Part shown: one piece after another, positions 33,903 through 41,462 of the stretch
Position numbering within the stretch: position 1 is the stretch's first letter
How the letters are laid out: each line of letters opens with the position of its first letter
Assembly: GCA_029820295.1 (NCBI GenBank)
Contig: JALGVA010000022.1
Coordinates: 1-45,020 of the forward strand
Origin: Candidatus Zipacnadia bacterium
GTDB taxonomy: Bacteria > Armatimonadota > Zipacnadia > Zipacnadales > UBA5352
DNA: 45,020 nucleotides
Reading direction: 5' to 3'
Made by a program: the position numbers and the translations under genes
The notes under the pieces: generated by a model
What the model saw: only the letters and a program-made list of their open reading frames with translations
What the model was told of the DNA's origin: nothing
Database searches by the model: none

Positions 33903-35216
33903 GTGAATGTCATCATGATCGTCGCCGACAGCCTGCGCGCCGACCACCTGGGCTGCTACGGCAACGAGTGGATCCGCACCCCCGCGCTCGACGCGTTCGC
34001 GAGGCAGGCGTGCGTCATTGACGGCGCACGGGCCGATTCGCTCGCCACCGTGCCCTGCCGTACCTCGATGATGCTCGGGCGCATCAACTTCCCGTTCCGT
34101 CCATGGCAGCCGCTGGAGGGCGATGACCGCCCGGTCGCCGAATGGCTGTGGGAGCGCGGCGGCACCTCGTGCTTCGTGACCGACGTCTACCACCTGCACA
34201 AGCCCGGCTTCAACTTCGACCGCGGCTTCGACGAGCGCGTGTTCATCCGCGGGCAGGAGTATGACCCGTGGCTGGCTGAGGACGATGTGGACTCGGCGGC
34301 GGTCGACGAACTCGTCGAGCGGCACTTCAAGCCCAGCCCCCACGTCGATGCCGCGATGTGGCCCGAGCGCTTCCGCCAGTACTGCCGCAACATCTCGGTA
34401 CGCGAGCGCGAGGAGGATTACTTCTGCGCACAGGTGGCTCTGCGGGCGATCCAGTGGCTGGAGCGCCACGCGGGCGGCGACCGGCTCTTCCTGTGGGTGG
34501 ACATGTTCGACCCGCACGAGCCCTGGGACCCGCCGCCGGAGCTGAAGCAGCCCTACGATCCGGGCTACGCCGACATCGACATCATCGACCCGGTGCCATC
34601 ACCCGTCGAGGGCTACCTCTCGCCCGCCGAGATGGCGAACATCCGCGCGCTCTATGCCGGCGAGGTCACGCTGGTCGATCGCTGGGTCGGCAGGCTGCTG
34701 GACGCAGCGCGGGAGCTGGACTACTTCGAGAACACGATGATCATCTTCACCAGCGACCACGGCGAGCCGCTCGACGACCACGGAATTGTGCGCAAGTGCC
34801 GCCCGTGGCTCTACGAAGAGCTGGTGAGCGTGCCGTTGATCGTGCACCTGCCCGACGGCGCGGGCGCGGGGGAGAGGCGGCGGGCGCTGGTGCGGCTCAG
34901 CGACATGGCGCCGACCATCTGCGACGCGATGGGCGTAGAGCCGATGCCCGGCACCCACGGCGCCAGCCTGCTGCCGCTGGTGCGCGGCGAGGTGGACTCG
35001 CTGCGCGACTACGCGCTCACGGGCATTCACAACGCGGCGGCGTCAATCCGTGACGGGCGGTGGAGCTACCTGCGCTGCCGCGACCGCGAGCCCGAACTCT
35101 ACGACCGCGACGCCGACCCGACCGAGCAGCACAACGTGATCGCCGACTACCCGAACGAGGCCGCGCGCCTCGACCACGAGATGCACCGGCAGATCGCCGA
35201 GTTGACGTGGGAGTGA
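33903..35216 (+). CDS. Sulfatase-fold hydrolase with Thr at the nucleophile position
   Basis: 437 aa from GTG 33903 (GGGAG nine bases upstream); GTG 33897 is possible but too close. The alkaline-phosphatase/sulfatase fold is clear: NVIMIVADSLRADHLGCYG, DMFDPHEPW, ITSDHG-like FTSDHGEPLDDHG, and the C-terminal region with DREPELYDRDADPTEQHN. At the active-site loop the sequence is T49-V-P-C-R53-TSMMLGR. Aligned to C-x-P-S-R-x4-TGR of sulfatases, the formylglycine Cys/Ser is replaced by Thr. Thr nucleophiles occur in phosphate-handling members of the superfamily. It follows the GT39 gene directly, so envelope glycan or phospholipid head groups are plausible substrates. Confidence 0.85.
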   Translation: MNVIMIVADSLRADHLGCYGNEWIRTPALDAFARQACVIDGARADSLATVPCRTSMMLGRINFPFRPWQPLEGDDRPVAEWLWERGGTSCFVTDVYHLHKPGFNFDRGFDERVFIRGQEYDPWLAEDDVDSAAVDELVERHFKPSPHVDAAMWPERFRQYCRNISVREREEDYFCAQVALRAIQWLERHAGGDRLFLWVDMFDPHEPWDPPPELKQPYDPGYADIDIIDPVPSPVEGYLSPAEMANIRALYAGEVTLVDRWVGRLLDAARELDYFENTMIIFTSDHGEPLDDHGIVRKCRPWLYEELVSVPLIVHLPDGAGAGERRRALVRLSDMAPTICDAMGVEPMPGTHGASLLPLVRGEVDSLRDYALTGIHNAAASIRDGRWSYLRCRDREPELYDRDADPTEQHNVIADYPNEAARLDHEMHRQIAELTWE

Positions 35217-35222
35217 GGGGCG

Positions 35223-35459
35223 GTAAGGAGCCTGCGTGTCGGCGCCGTAGCGGATGCAGTTGAGTTCGCGCATGCCGCGGAAGTGACGGTGGTTGGTGAC
35301 GATGCAGGACCCGCATGCCCGCCGGCAGATCCCGTAGAGGAAGGCATCGGCGGGCTGCAGCGCGTGACTCTCGATGGCCTCGATCGCCACGCCGGCATCC
35401 TCGGCCGTGACGCTCAGCACTTCCCACGGCGCATCCGGCTTCGCGCCGCCCACATCAAC
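35223..35459 (-). pseudogene. Remnant of a PIN-domain (VapC-like) gene
   Basis: On the minus strand the segment VTAEDAGVAIEAIESHALQP, ADAFLYGICRRACGS and CIVTNHRHFRGMREL resembles the C-terminal half of PIN RNases (ADAL, then a TNDxxF-like motif). The N-terminal half with the first catalytic Asp is missing, and the TND Asp is replaced by His. No start codon with SD was found and the frame runs into the sulfatase gene, so it looks like a decayed toxin gene. Together with the repeat array at 35531-35592 this fills the 395-base gap between the sulfatase gene and gatB. Confidence 0.5.
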
Positions 35460-35530
35460 GCCATCCGCGCCCCGTCTCGACAAACGCCCGCCCAAGAGTG
35501 TATCATGGCTCCGATGCGCCGCCGTGCGCC

Positions 35531-35592
35531 GTTCCCAATTGCCGTTGCCGATTGCCGTTCCCGATTGCCGATTGCCGACTCCCGATTCCCGG
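35531..35592. repeat. Degenerate heptamer/hexamer tandem array (GATTGCC type)
   Basis: About eight units in a row: AATTGCC, GTTGCC, GATTGCC, GTTCCC, GATTGCC, GATTGCC, GACTCCC, GATTCCC. The array ends 20 bases before the gatB start, so it is in the place where a promoter or leader would be expected. A related array is at 2838-2876. Confidence 0.75.
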
Positions 35593-35611
35593 TCGTGCGC
35601 AGGTGATGTCG

Positions 35612-37045
35612 ATGGCCCTTGAGCCCCTGGTCGGTCTCGAAGTCCACGTGCAGCTCGACACCGATTCAAAGATGTTCTGCGCGTGCTCGACGCAGTTCGG
35701 CGCGGATCCCAACTCCAACGTCTGCCCGACCTGCCTGGGGCTGCCCGGCTCGCTGCCGGTGCCCAACCGCACGGCGATCGAGTACGTGATCCGCACGGCC
35801 GCGGCGCTCAACTGCACGGTCGCGGAGCGCTGCCGCTTTGCGCGCAAGAACTACTTCTACCCGGACCTGCCCAAGAACTTCCAGATCTCGCAATACGACG
35901 AGCCGCTCAGCTACGACGGCCACATCGACCTGGACGTCGATGGCGAGCAGGTGCGCATCCGCATCCGCAGGGCCCATCTCGAGGAGGACACCGGCAAGAA
36001 CATCCACCTGCCCAGCGGCTCGTCGCTGGTCGAGTACAACCGCTGCGGCATCCCGCTCATGGAGGTGGTGACCGAGCCGGACTTCACCACCGCCGAGCAG
36101 TGCCGCGAGTACCTGACGCAACTGCGCCTGATCCTGCGCGCCATCGGCGTCTCCACCGCGAACATGGAGGAGGGGGCGATGCGCGCCGAGCCGACCGTGA
36201 ACCTGCGCGACCCCGAAACCGGCGAGGCAACGCCGAAGGTCGAGATCAAGAACCTCAACTCCATCCGCGCGGTCTTCGAGGCGGTGCAGTACGAGATCGA
36301 GCGCCAGCGCCGCGCGGTCGCCGAGGGCCGCGAGAACGAGCTGTTCCAGCAGACGCGCCGCTGGGACGAGAGCAACGGGGTCACCGCGCTCATGCGGCGC
36401 AAGGAGACCTCCGATGACTACATGTACTTCCCCGAGCCCGACCTGGTGCCGCTCGAGCCTGAGCGCGAGTGGGTCGAGAGCATCTACGCGAGCTGCCCGG
36501 AACTGCCCGCGGCGCGCTGCGCGCGCTTCTGCGAACAGTACGAGCTGCCCGAGTACGACGCGCGCGTGCTGACCGAGAGCCGCGAGCTGGCCGATTACTT
36601 CGAGGAGGCCTGCGAGGTCTTCGCCGGCCCCGCCAAGACCGTGAGCAACTGGGTCATGGGCGATCTGACCAGCCTGCTCAATGAGGCGGGCATCGAGATC
36701 AGCGCCAGTCCGGTCACCTGCGAGGGGCTCGCCGAACTGCTCACGCTGATCGAAGAGGACGTGATCAGCGGCAAGATCGCCAAGGACGTCCTTACGAAGA
36801 TGTTCGAGACGGGGCGGCGCGCGCGCGAGATCATCGAGGAGGAGGGCCTCGAGCAGATCTCCGACACGGGCGAGCTGGAGGCGATCATCGAGCAGGTCAT
36901 CGCCGACAACCCCGGCCCCGCCGATGACTTCCGCGCCGGCAAGGAGAAGGCGATCGGCTTCCTGATCGGCCAGGTCATGAAGGCCACGAAGGGCCAGGCC
37001 AACCCGGGCATGGTCAACGAGATCATGCGGGAGAAGCTGGGGTAG
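35612..37045 (+). CDS. gatB: Aspartyl/glutamyl-tRNA amidotransferase subunit B
   Basis: 477 aa from ATG 35612, with AGGTGA five bases upstream (ATG 35606 is inside that SD). The kinase-like domain has GLEVHVQLDTDSKMFCACST, CPTCLGLPGSLPVPN, ARKNYFYPDLPKNFQISQYD, and HLEEDTGK. The helical and YqeY-like tail domains follow. GatB, with GatA and GatC, converts Glu-tRNA-Gln or Asp-tRNA-Asn to the amide forms. gatA and gatC are not in the window. Confidence 0.97.
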   Translation: MALEPLVGLEVHVQLDTDSKMFCACSTQFGADPNSNVCPTCLGLPGSLPVPNRTAIEYVIRTAAALNCTVAERCRFARKNYFYPDLPKNFQISQYDEPLSYDGHIDLDVDGEQVRIRIRRAHLEEDTGKNIHLPSGSSLVEYNRCGIPLMEVVTEPDFTTAEQCREYLTQLRLILRAIGVSTANMEEGAMRAEPTVNLRDPETGEATPKVEIKNLNSIRAVFEAVQYEIERQRRAVAEGRENELFQQTRRWDESNGVTALMRRKETSDDYMYFPEPDLVPLEPEREWVESIYASCPELPAARCARFCEQYELPEYDARVLTESRELADYFEEACEVFAGPAKTVSNWVMGDLTSLLNEAGIEISASPVTCEGLAELLTLIEEDVISGKIAKDVLTKMFETGRRAREIIEEEGLEQISDTGELEAIIEQVIADNPGPADDFRAGKEKAIGFLIGQVMKATKGQANPGMVNEIMREKLG

Positions 37046-37084
37046 GGACGGAGCGGCGGCTCCGGGTGAGGGAGGTCACCGTCC

Positions 37085-37480
37085 ATGCACGCAGACTTCG
37101 GCGACTGGTGGCAGGGGGCTGCCGCAGACCTCGCGTCGGCGGAGACACTCCGTGAGGGCAGGCACTTCAACAACGCCGTCTTCCTGGCGCGGCAGGCTGT
37201 CGAGAAATCGCTCAATGCGTTCTACCTCGTCGTCAAGCAGATAGAGCCGCCGATGGACCACGGCCTGCGGACCATGGCCCGCGAGCTGTTCGATGACGTG
37301 CCCCGGGAAGTGTGGCGGAATCTAGCGAGCCTCGATGGCGATTACACCACCACACGGTACCCGTCCGCCATGTACGCCCGCCCCGAAGAGGCCTACACCC
37401 AGGCCGACGCGGACCTCGCCATCGATGGTGCCCGGGAGGTGATCACGTGGCTGTCCAAGTCACTACCAGACGAGAGCTGA
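37085..37480 (+). CDS. HEPN-domain protein, first tandem cassette
   Basis: 131 aa. HEPN fold with FNNAVFLARQAVEKSLNAFY, the conserved PMDHGLRTM and TTTRYPSAMYARPEEAYTQ, typical of PF05168. The Arg of the R-x4-6-H RNase motif is not seen upstream of the His (KQIEPPMDH), so ribonuclease activity is doubtful. GAGGGAGGT precedes ATG 37085. The nucleotidyltransferase gene begins 34 bases before its stop. It is clearly paralogous to the HEPN gene at 37802. Confidence 0.87.
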   Translation: MHADFGDWWQGAAADLASAETLREGRHFNNAVFLARQAVEKSLNAFYLVVKQIEPPMDHGLRTMARELFDDVPREVWRNLASLDGDYTTTRYPSAMYARPEEAYTQADADLAIDGAREVITWLSKSLPDES

Positions 37481-37797
37481 TTGAGACTGTGCGGCGGTGG
37501 ATGGGTCGGGCAGGCGTTGATGAGGCCGTTCTCTTCGGCTCACGCGCGCGCGGCGACCACCTGCTGACCAGTGACGTGGACCTCATCGCCATCTCGGCGC
37601 GGTTCGCCGGTACCCGTCCGCACCGGCGGTTGGCCGACCTGCACGATCACTGGGATCCGGAGCTGCCATTCCTCCAAGTCCTGGTGTACACGCCCGACGA
37701 GTTCAGTAAGGCGTGCAAGGGCCCCGGAATCGAGCGGATCGCCGACAGGACCGGCATCCGCATCACCATCGATGATGACGGCGGCGAGGACGCCTGA
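37447..37797 (+). CDS. MNT-type nucleotidyltransferase, first tandem cassette
   Basis: 116 aa from GTG 37447, with GGAGG seven bases upstream. The nucleotidyltransferase core is intact: VLFGSRARGDHLLTSDVDLI has the GS motif and both Asp residues (DxD). It overlaps the HEPN gene by 34 bases, so production is coupled. Expected activity is AMP transfer to the HEPN partner. It is paralogous to the nucleotidyltransferase at 38167. Confidence 0.87.
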   Translation: MAVQVTTRRELIETVRRWMGRAGVDEAVLFGSRARGDHLLTSDVDLIAISARFAGTRPHRRLADLHDHWDPELPFLQVLVYTPDEFSKACKGPGIERIADRTGIRITIDDDGGEDA

Positions 37798-37801
37798 GGG
37801 C

Positions 37802-38200
37802 ATGCTCTCCGACCGCGAACGCTCGTGGATCGCCGACGCGCGCACCGAGCTGGTGGCCGCCAACGTGCTGGCCGACAATGCCATCCCGCACCTGGCGATC
37901 TTCCACGCCCGCCAGGCCCTCGAGAAGCTGCTCAAGGCCGGCTACCCCATCCTCCGCTCCCGGCCCATGCCCCACGAGCACTCCCTGCAGGCGATGGTGC
38001 ACGACGTCTTCGGCAGGATACCCGAGGAGATCTGGCAAATCATCAAGCGGCTCAACCCGTTCTACATGTCCACGCGCTACGTCGATGCCGCCGGCGGGCC
38101 GCCCTCGGAGCGCTTCGGGCTCGACGATGCGACCGAGGCCGTCACCATGGCGCAGGAGGCCTTTGAGTGGATCGAGGCGCAGTACCACGCGAAGAACTGA
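37802..38200 (+). CDS. HEPN-domain protein, second tandem cassette
   Basis: 132 aa. It aligns along its length with the first-cassette HEPN protein (LAIFHARQALEKLLKAGYPI, HEHSLQAMVHDVFGRIPEEI, YMSTRY). Unlike that copy, it has Arg residues correctly placed before the His (RSRPMPHEH), giving a candidate R-x5-H ribonuclease motif. It starts four bases after the stop of the first nucleotidyltransferase gene, with TGAGGG as SD, so four genes are contiguous. Confidence 0.87.
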   Translation: MLSDRERSWIADARTELVAANVLADNAIPHLAIFHARQALEKLLKAGYPILRSRPMPHEHSLQAMVHDVFGRIPEEIWQIIKRLNPFYMSTRYVDAAGGPPSERFGLDDATEAVTMAQEAFEWIEAQYHAKN

Positions 38201-38517
38201 TAGAGGAGATCAAGCGCTTCATGCGCCGTGTCGGCGTGGAGCACGCCATCTTCTTCGGCTCGCGCGAACGCGGCGACGAGCGCCCGCACTCGGACCTGAA
38301 CCTGGTCCTGCTTGATGACCGCTTTGAGGGCCAGGCGCTGGGCCGCCTGCTGCAGGAGCTGCAGAGCAAGTGGAAGTCGGATGTGCACCTCGAGCTGCTG
38401 CCGTGCTCGCCCGAGCAGTTCTCCGAGATGCAGGAGTGGAACGCACTGGCGCGCGAGGCCGCCCGGCGAGGGCTGAGCATTCACATCGACCTGAGCGAAG
38501 AGGAGCAGCCCGCATGA
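38167..38517 (+). CDS. MNT-type nucleotidyltransferase with degenerate catalytic motif, second cassette
   Basis: 116 aa from GTG 38167, overlapping its HEPN partner by 34 bases, exactly as in the first cassette. The fold is retained (IFFGSRERGDERPHSDLNLVLL) but the second Asp of the DxD pair is Asn (SDLN instead of SDVD). Loss of one metal-binding Asp would be expected to impair nucleotidyl transfer, so it may act only by binding. Its stop overlaps the start of the FAD oxidoreductase gene as ATGA. Confidence 0.85.
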   Translation: MDRGAVPREELIEEIKRFMRRVGVEHAIFFGSRERGDERPHSDLNLVLLDDRFEGQALGRLLQELQSKWKSDVHLELLPCSPEQFSEMQEWNALAREAARRGLSIHIDLSEEEQPA

Positions 38518-39809
38518 GCGATGCCGTGAATTTCGACGCGCTGGATGTCGCCGCGCAGGCCGAGGTGGTCGTGGTGGGAGGCGGGCCCGGTGGGCTGTGC
38601 GCGGCCGTGGCCGCCGCCGAGGAGGGCGCCGACACGCTGCTCGTCGAGCGCTACGGCTTCCTGGGCGGCATGGCCACCGCCGGCCTGGTGAACCCGTTCA
38701 TGACCTGGCACGCGGGCGGCCGCCCCATCATACGCGGGCTGTTCGAGCGCATCCTCGACCGCCTCGATGCCGAGGGCGGCTGGAGCGGCCCGCGCCAGGG
38801 CAGCGCCTTCGACGCCGAGTTGCTCAAGCTCGTGGCCGACGACCTGTGCCGCGAGGCGGGTGTGCGCCTGCGCCTGCACACCTTGCTGGCGGCGGTGGAC
38901 GCGACCGACGGGCGCGTGCGGCGCATTGCCACCGCCGGCAAGTCCGGCCTGCAGGCCGTCGCGGGCGAGATCTTCGTCGACGGCACCGGCGACGGCGACC
39001 TGGCGGCCTGGGCGGGCGCGGATGTGCGCCTGGGGCGCGACGAAGACGGCCTGTCGCAGCCGATGACGCTGTGTTTCCGCATGCTGGGCGTCAACCTCGA
39101 CGCGATCCCGCCCCGTGCCGAGGTCAGTGCGCTCTACGATGCGGCCAGGGAGCGCGGGGAGATCGACAACCCGCGCGAGAACGTGCTGTTCTTCTTCACC
39201 ACGCACGACCATGAGGTGCACTTCAACACCACGCGCATCGTCAAGCGCGACGCCACGGACGCCGAGGAGATGACTGAGGCCGAGCTGGAGGCGCGGCGCC
39301 AGGTGCGGCAGATGGTGCGCTTCCTGATCGCCGAAGTCCCCGGCTTCGAGGGCGCGTGGCTGCAGGAGATGGCGCCGCAGATCGGTGTGCGCGAGAGTCG
39401 GCGCGTCATGGGCGACTACGTGCTGACCACCGAGGACGTGCTGGCGGCGCGCAAGTTCGACGACGGCATCGCGCGCGGGTCGTACGCGGTGGACATTCAC
39501 AACCCCGCGGGCACCGGCACGGTCATCAAGCGCCTGCCACCGGGCGAGGCCTACGACATCCCCTACCGCTGCCTGACGCCGGCGGGCTTCGACAACCTGC
39601 TGATCGCGGCGCGCTGCGTTTCGTGCGATCACGGCGCGCACAGTTCGCTGCGGGTGATGCCCATCGTGATGGCGATCGGCGAGGCCGCGGGCGTCGCCGC
39701 GCAGATGGCCCTGGCGGCGGGCGATGTGCGCGGGATCGACGTTGCCGCGCTGCGCGCGCGACTCGTCGAGCGCGGCGCGAGTATCTACGGGCTGTCGCGC
39801 GACGAGTAG
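38514..39809 (+). CDS. FAD-dependent oxidoreductase (PF12831-type)
   Basis: 431 aa. The N-terminal Rossmann fold binds FAD through VVVGGGPGGLCAAVAAAEEG and a Glu in LLVERYGFLGGMAT. The family motifs FVDGTGDGDLAAWAG and, near the C-terminus, CVSCDHGAHSSLRVMPIVMAIGEAAG are present. Substrates of this family are largely unknown; many members are in polysaccharide-degrading bacteria. ATG 38514 overlaps the stop of the nucleotidyltransferase gene, with GAGGAG upstream, which is unusual coupling to a toxin-antitoxin-like module. Confidence 0.88.
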   Translation: MSDAVNFDALDVAAQAEVVVVGGGPGGLCAAVAAAEEGADTLLVERYGFLGGMATAGLVNPFMTWHAGGRPIIRGLFERILDRLDAEGGWSGPRQGSAFDAELLKLVADDLCREAGVRLRLHTLLAAVDATDGRVRRIATAGKSGLQAVAGEIFVDGTGDGDLAAWAGADVRLGRDEDGLSQPMTLCFRMLGVNLDAIPPRAEVSALYDAARERGEIDNPRENVLFFFTTHDHEVHFNTTRIVKRDATDAEEMTEAELEARRQVRQMVRFLIAEVPGFEGAWLQEMAPQIGVRESRRVMGDYVLTTEDVLAARKFDDGIARGSYAVDIHNPAGTGTVIKRLPPGEAYDIPYRCLTPAGFDNLLIAARCVSCDHGAHSSLRVMPIVMAIGEAAGVAAQMALAAGDVRGIDVAALRARLVERGASIYGLSRDE

Positions 39810-39837
39810 CGCGTGCCAGGGACGGGGAGGGGGAACC

Positions 39838-40617
39838 ATGGTCGGTGCGGCGGGTGGCGCGTTCATCACTGTGGCCATGCTGGCCGCCGGCTCGCTCATC
39901 TGCGGGTTCGCGGTCTGGCAGCTCTTCGGGCTGTGGGTTCAGGACCGGATCATCAGCAGCCTGGAGTTCGTCATCATCCTGTGCCTCTTCCTGGCGCTGA
40001 TGGGGGTGGCGATCAGCGCCGCTGGGGTGGTCGGCTTCTTCCTGCTTGGACTGCTGGGCCTGGTCGGGCTGATGATCCCGCTGATCCCGATCGCCATGCA
40101 GCGCCAAGGCCTGAAACGGATGCTGGCGAAGGACATCGCGAAGTACTATGCGGCGCTCGAGCGGCAGCCAGATGTGCCCTACCCGCACCGCAAGCTGGGA
40201 GAGATCTACGAGCAGCGGGAGGACTGGGACCGGGCCATCGAGCATTATCAGGCCTACGTGGAGATCCACCCCGGCAGCGCCGCTGACGTGCAGCGGTCGC
40301 TTGAGCGCTGCCTGGCGGCGAAGCGCCGGCGCGACATGGGTATCCGGCGCTGCCCGGTGTGCGGCGCCGACAACCCGAACGAGCTGGCGCGCTGCCAGGA
40401 GTGCGGCGTCTACGTCAAGGGGACGCAGGAGATCCTGGACACCCTCACCACGCCGGAGATGATGCGGCTGTGGAAGTGGCTGATCGTGGTCTTCCTGGTG
40501 CCGGGGCTGATCATCGGCCTGTTCCCGGCCACCATCCCGCCGGTCATCAGCCTGCTGCTGCTGATGTGCAGCGTGATCGCGACGCTGATCTTCATTTCCG
40601 GGCGCATGCGCGAGTGA
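39838..40617 (+). CDS. Membrane protein with TPR and zinc ribbon, copy 1
   Basis: 259 aa. Two or more membrane helices at residues about 8-32 and 42-86 are followed by a cytoplasmic part with one TPR-like unit (PHRKLGEIYEQREDWDRAIE, residues about 116-135). A zinc ribbon has Cys at 172, 175, 186 and 189 (CPVCG, CQECG), and two more helices end the protein. No family or function was recognised. The next gene encodes a paralogue with the same domain order. Confidence 0.8.
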   Translation: MVGAAGGAFITVAMLAAGSLICGFAVWQLFGLWVQDRIISSLEFVIILCLFLALMGVAISAAGVVGFFLLGLLGLVGLMIPLIPIAMQRQGLKRMLAKDIAKYYAALERQPDVPYPHRKLGEIYEQREDWDRAIEHYQAYVEIHPGSAADVQRSLERCLAAKRRRDMGIRRCPVCGADNPNELARCQECGVYVKGTQEILDTLTTPEMMRLWKWLIVVFLVPGLIIGLFPATIPPVISLLLLMCSVIATLIFISGRMRE

Positions 40618-40659
40618 GGAGGCGTGGCCCCCGCGCGATCGGTCAGGGAGGCGGACAGG

Positions 40660-41460
40660 GTGCCTGAGGCCGCACCGGAGGCGGTCGCGAACCAGGGCGG
40701 CTGGGAGCTGGCGCCGCTGTTCGCGCTGGTGGTGCTGCTGTCGGCGTGGGCGGTCTGGCGGCTGGTCGCCATGTGCCTGTTCGACCGCCTGATCGTTCTG
40801 GGCGAGCTGGCGGCGGTGCTCGCGGTGTTTGCGGCGCTGGTGACCGGCGCCATCGCCACCGGCGACGGCGTGGCCGCGGTGCTGCTGATCGTCAACGGCC
40901 TGCTGGCGCTGGCGGTGCTCGTGCTCCCCGCGGCCTCGGAGGCGGTGATCCGCCGCAGGATGCTCCGCGAGGACATCGCGCGCCTCGAGGCATGGATGCG
41001 CGAGCAGCCCGACGTCGCCCAGCCGCACCGCAAGCTGGCCGAGATCTACGAGGCGCAGGAGGACTGGGAGCGCGCCATCGAGCATTACCACGCGTATCTT
41101 GAACTGCACGAGCACAGCGCCGAGGTGGCGCTGCGCCTCGAGCACTGCCTGGACGTGAAGCGCCGGCACGATCTGGGCCTGCGCCGCTGCCCGCTGTGCG
41201 GGACGGATAACCCGGCCGAGATGGCGCGCTGCGGGTGGTGCGGGCGCTACCTGGAGGCGCGACGCGAACTCATGGACGCGCTGACCACGCCGCCGATGCT
41301 GCGCATCTGGCGGTGGGCGATGGTGCTGCTGCTGGCGGGCGGAAGCGTTGGCCTCGTGCTGGCGCCCGCGCAGCCGGTGACCGGACTGACGCTGCTGGCG
41401 CTGGCCGGCTTCGCCATGCTCATCTTCGTCTATGGCCGGATGCACGGCCCCGGGAGGTAA
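40660..41460 (+). CDS. Membrane protein with TPR and zinc ribbon, copy 2
   Basis: 266 aa from GTG 40660, with GGGAGG eight bases upstream; GTG 40624 has an SD only one base away. The layout mirrors copy 1: N-terminal helices, PHRKLAEIYEAQEDWERAIE, a CPLCG...CGWCG zinc ribbon, DALTTPPMLRIWRWAMV, then C-terminal helices. The shared segments in the same order show a tandem duplication. It ends two bases before the UroD-family gene, so the three genes probably form an operon. Confidence 0.8.
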   Translation: MPEAAPEAVANQGGWELAPLFALVVLLSAWAVWRLVAMCLFDRLIVLGELAAVLAVFAALVTGAIATGDGVAAVLLIVNGLLALAVLVLPAASEAVIRRRMLREDIARLEAWMREQPDVAQPHRKLAEIYEAQEDWERAIEHYHAYLELHEHSAEVALRLEHCLDVKRRHDLGLRRCPLCGTDNPAEMARCGWCGRYLEARRELMDALTTPPMLRIWRWAMVLLLAGGSVGLVLAPAQPVTGLTLLALAGFAMLIFVYGRMHGPGR

Positions 41461-41462
41461 GA

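Noticed and set aside
32475-34517. Minus-strand open frame (about 680 codons) across the GT39 and sulfatase-fold genes
   Set aside because: It spans two real genes in antisense and has no motif or SD; a GC-driven artefact.
39526-41445. Minus-strand open frame (about 639 codons) across the paralogous membrane proteins
   Set aside because: Antisense shadow; low-complexity Gln/His/Arg-rich product without homology features.
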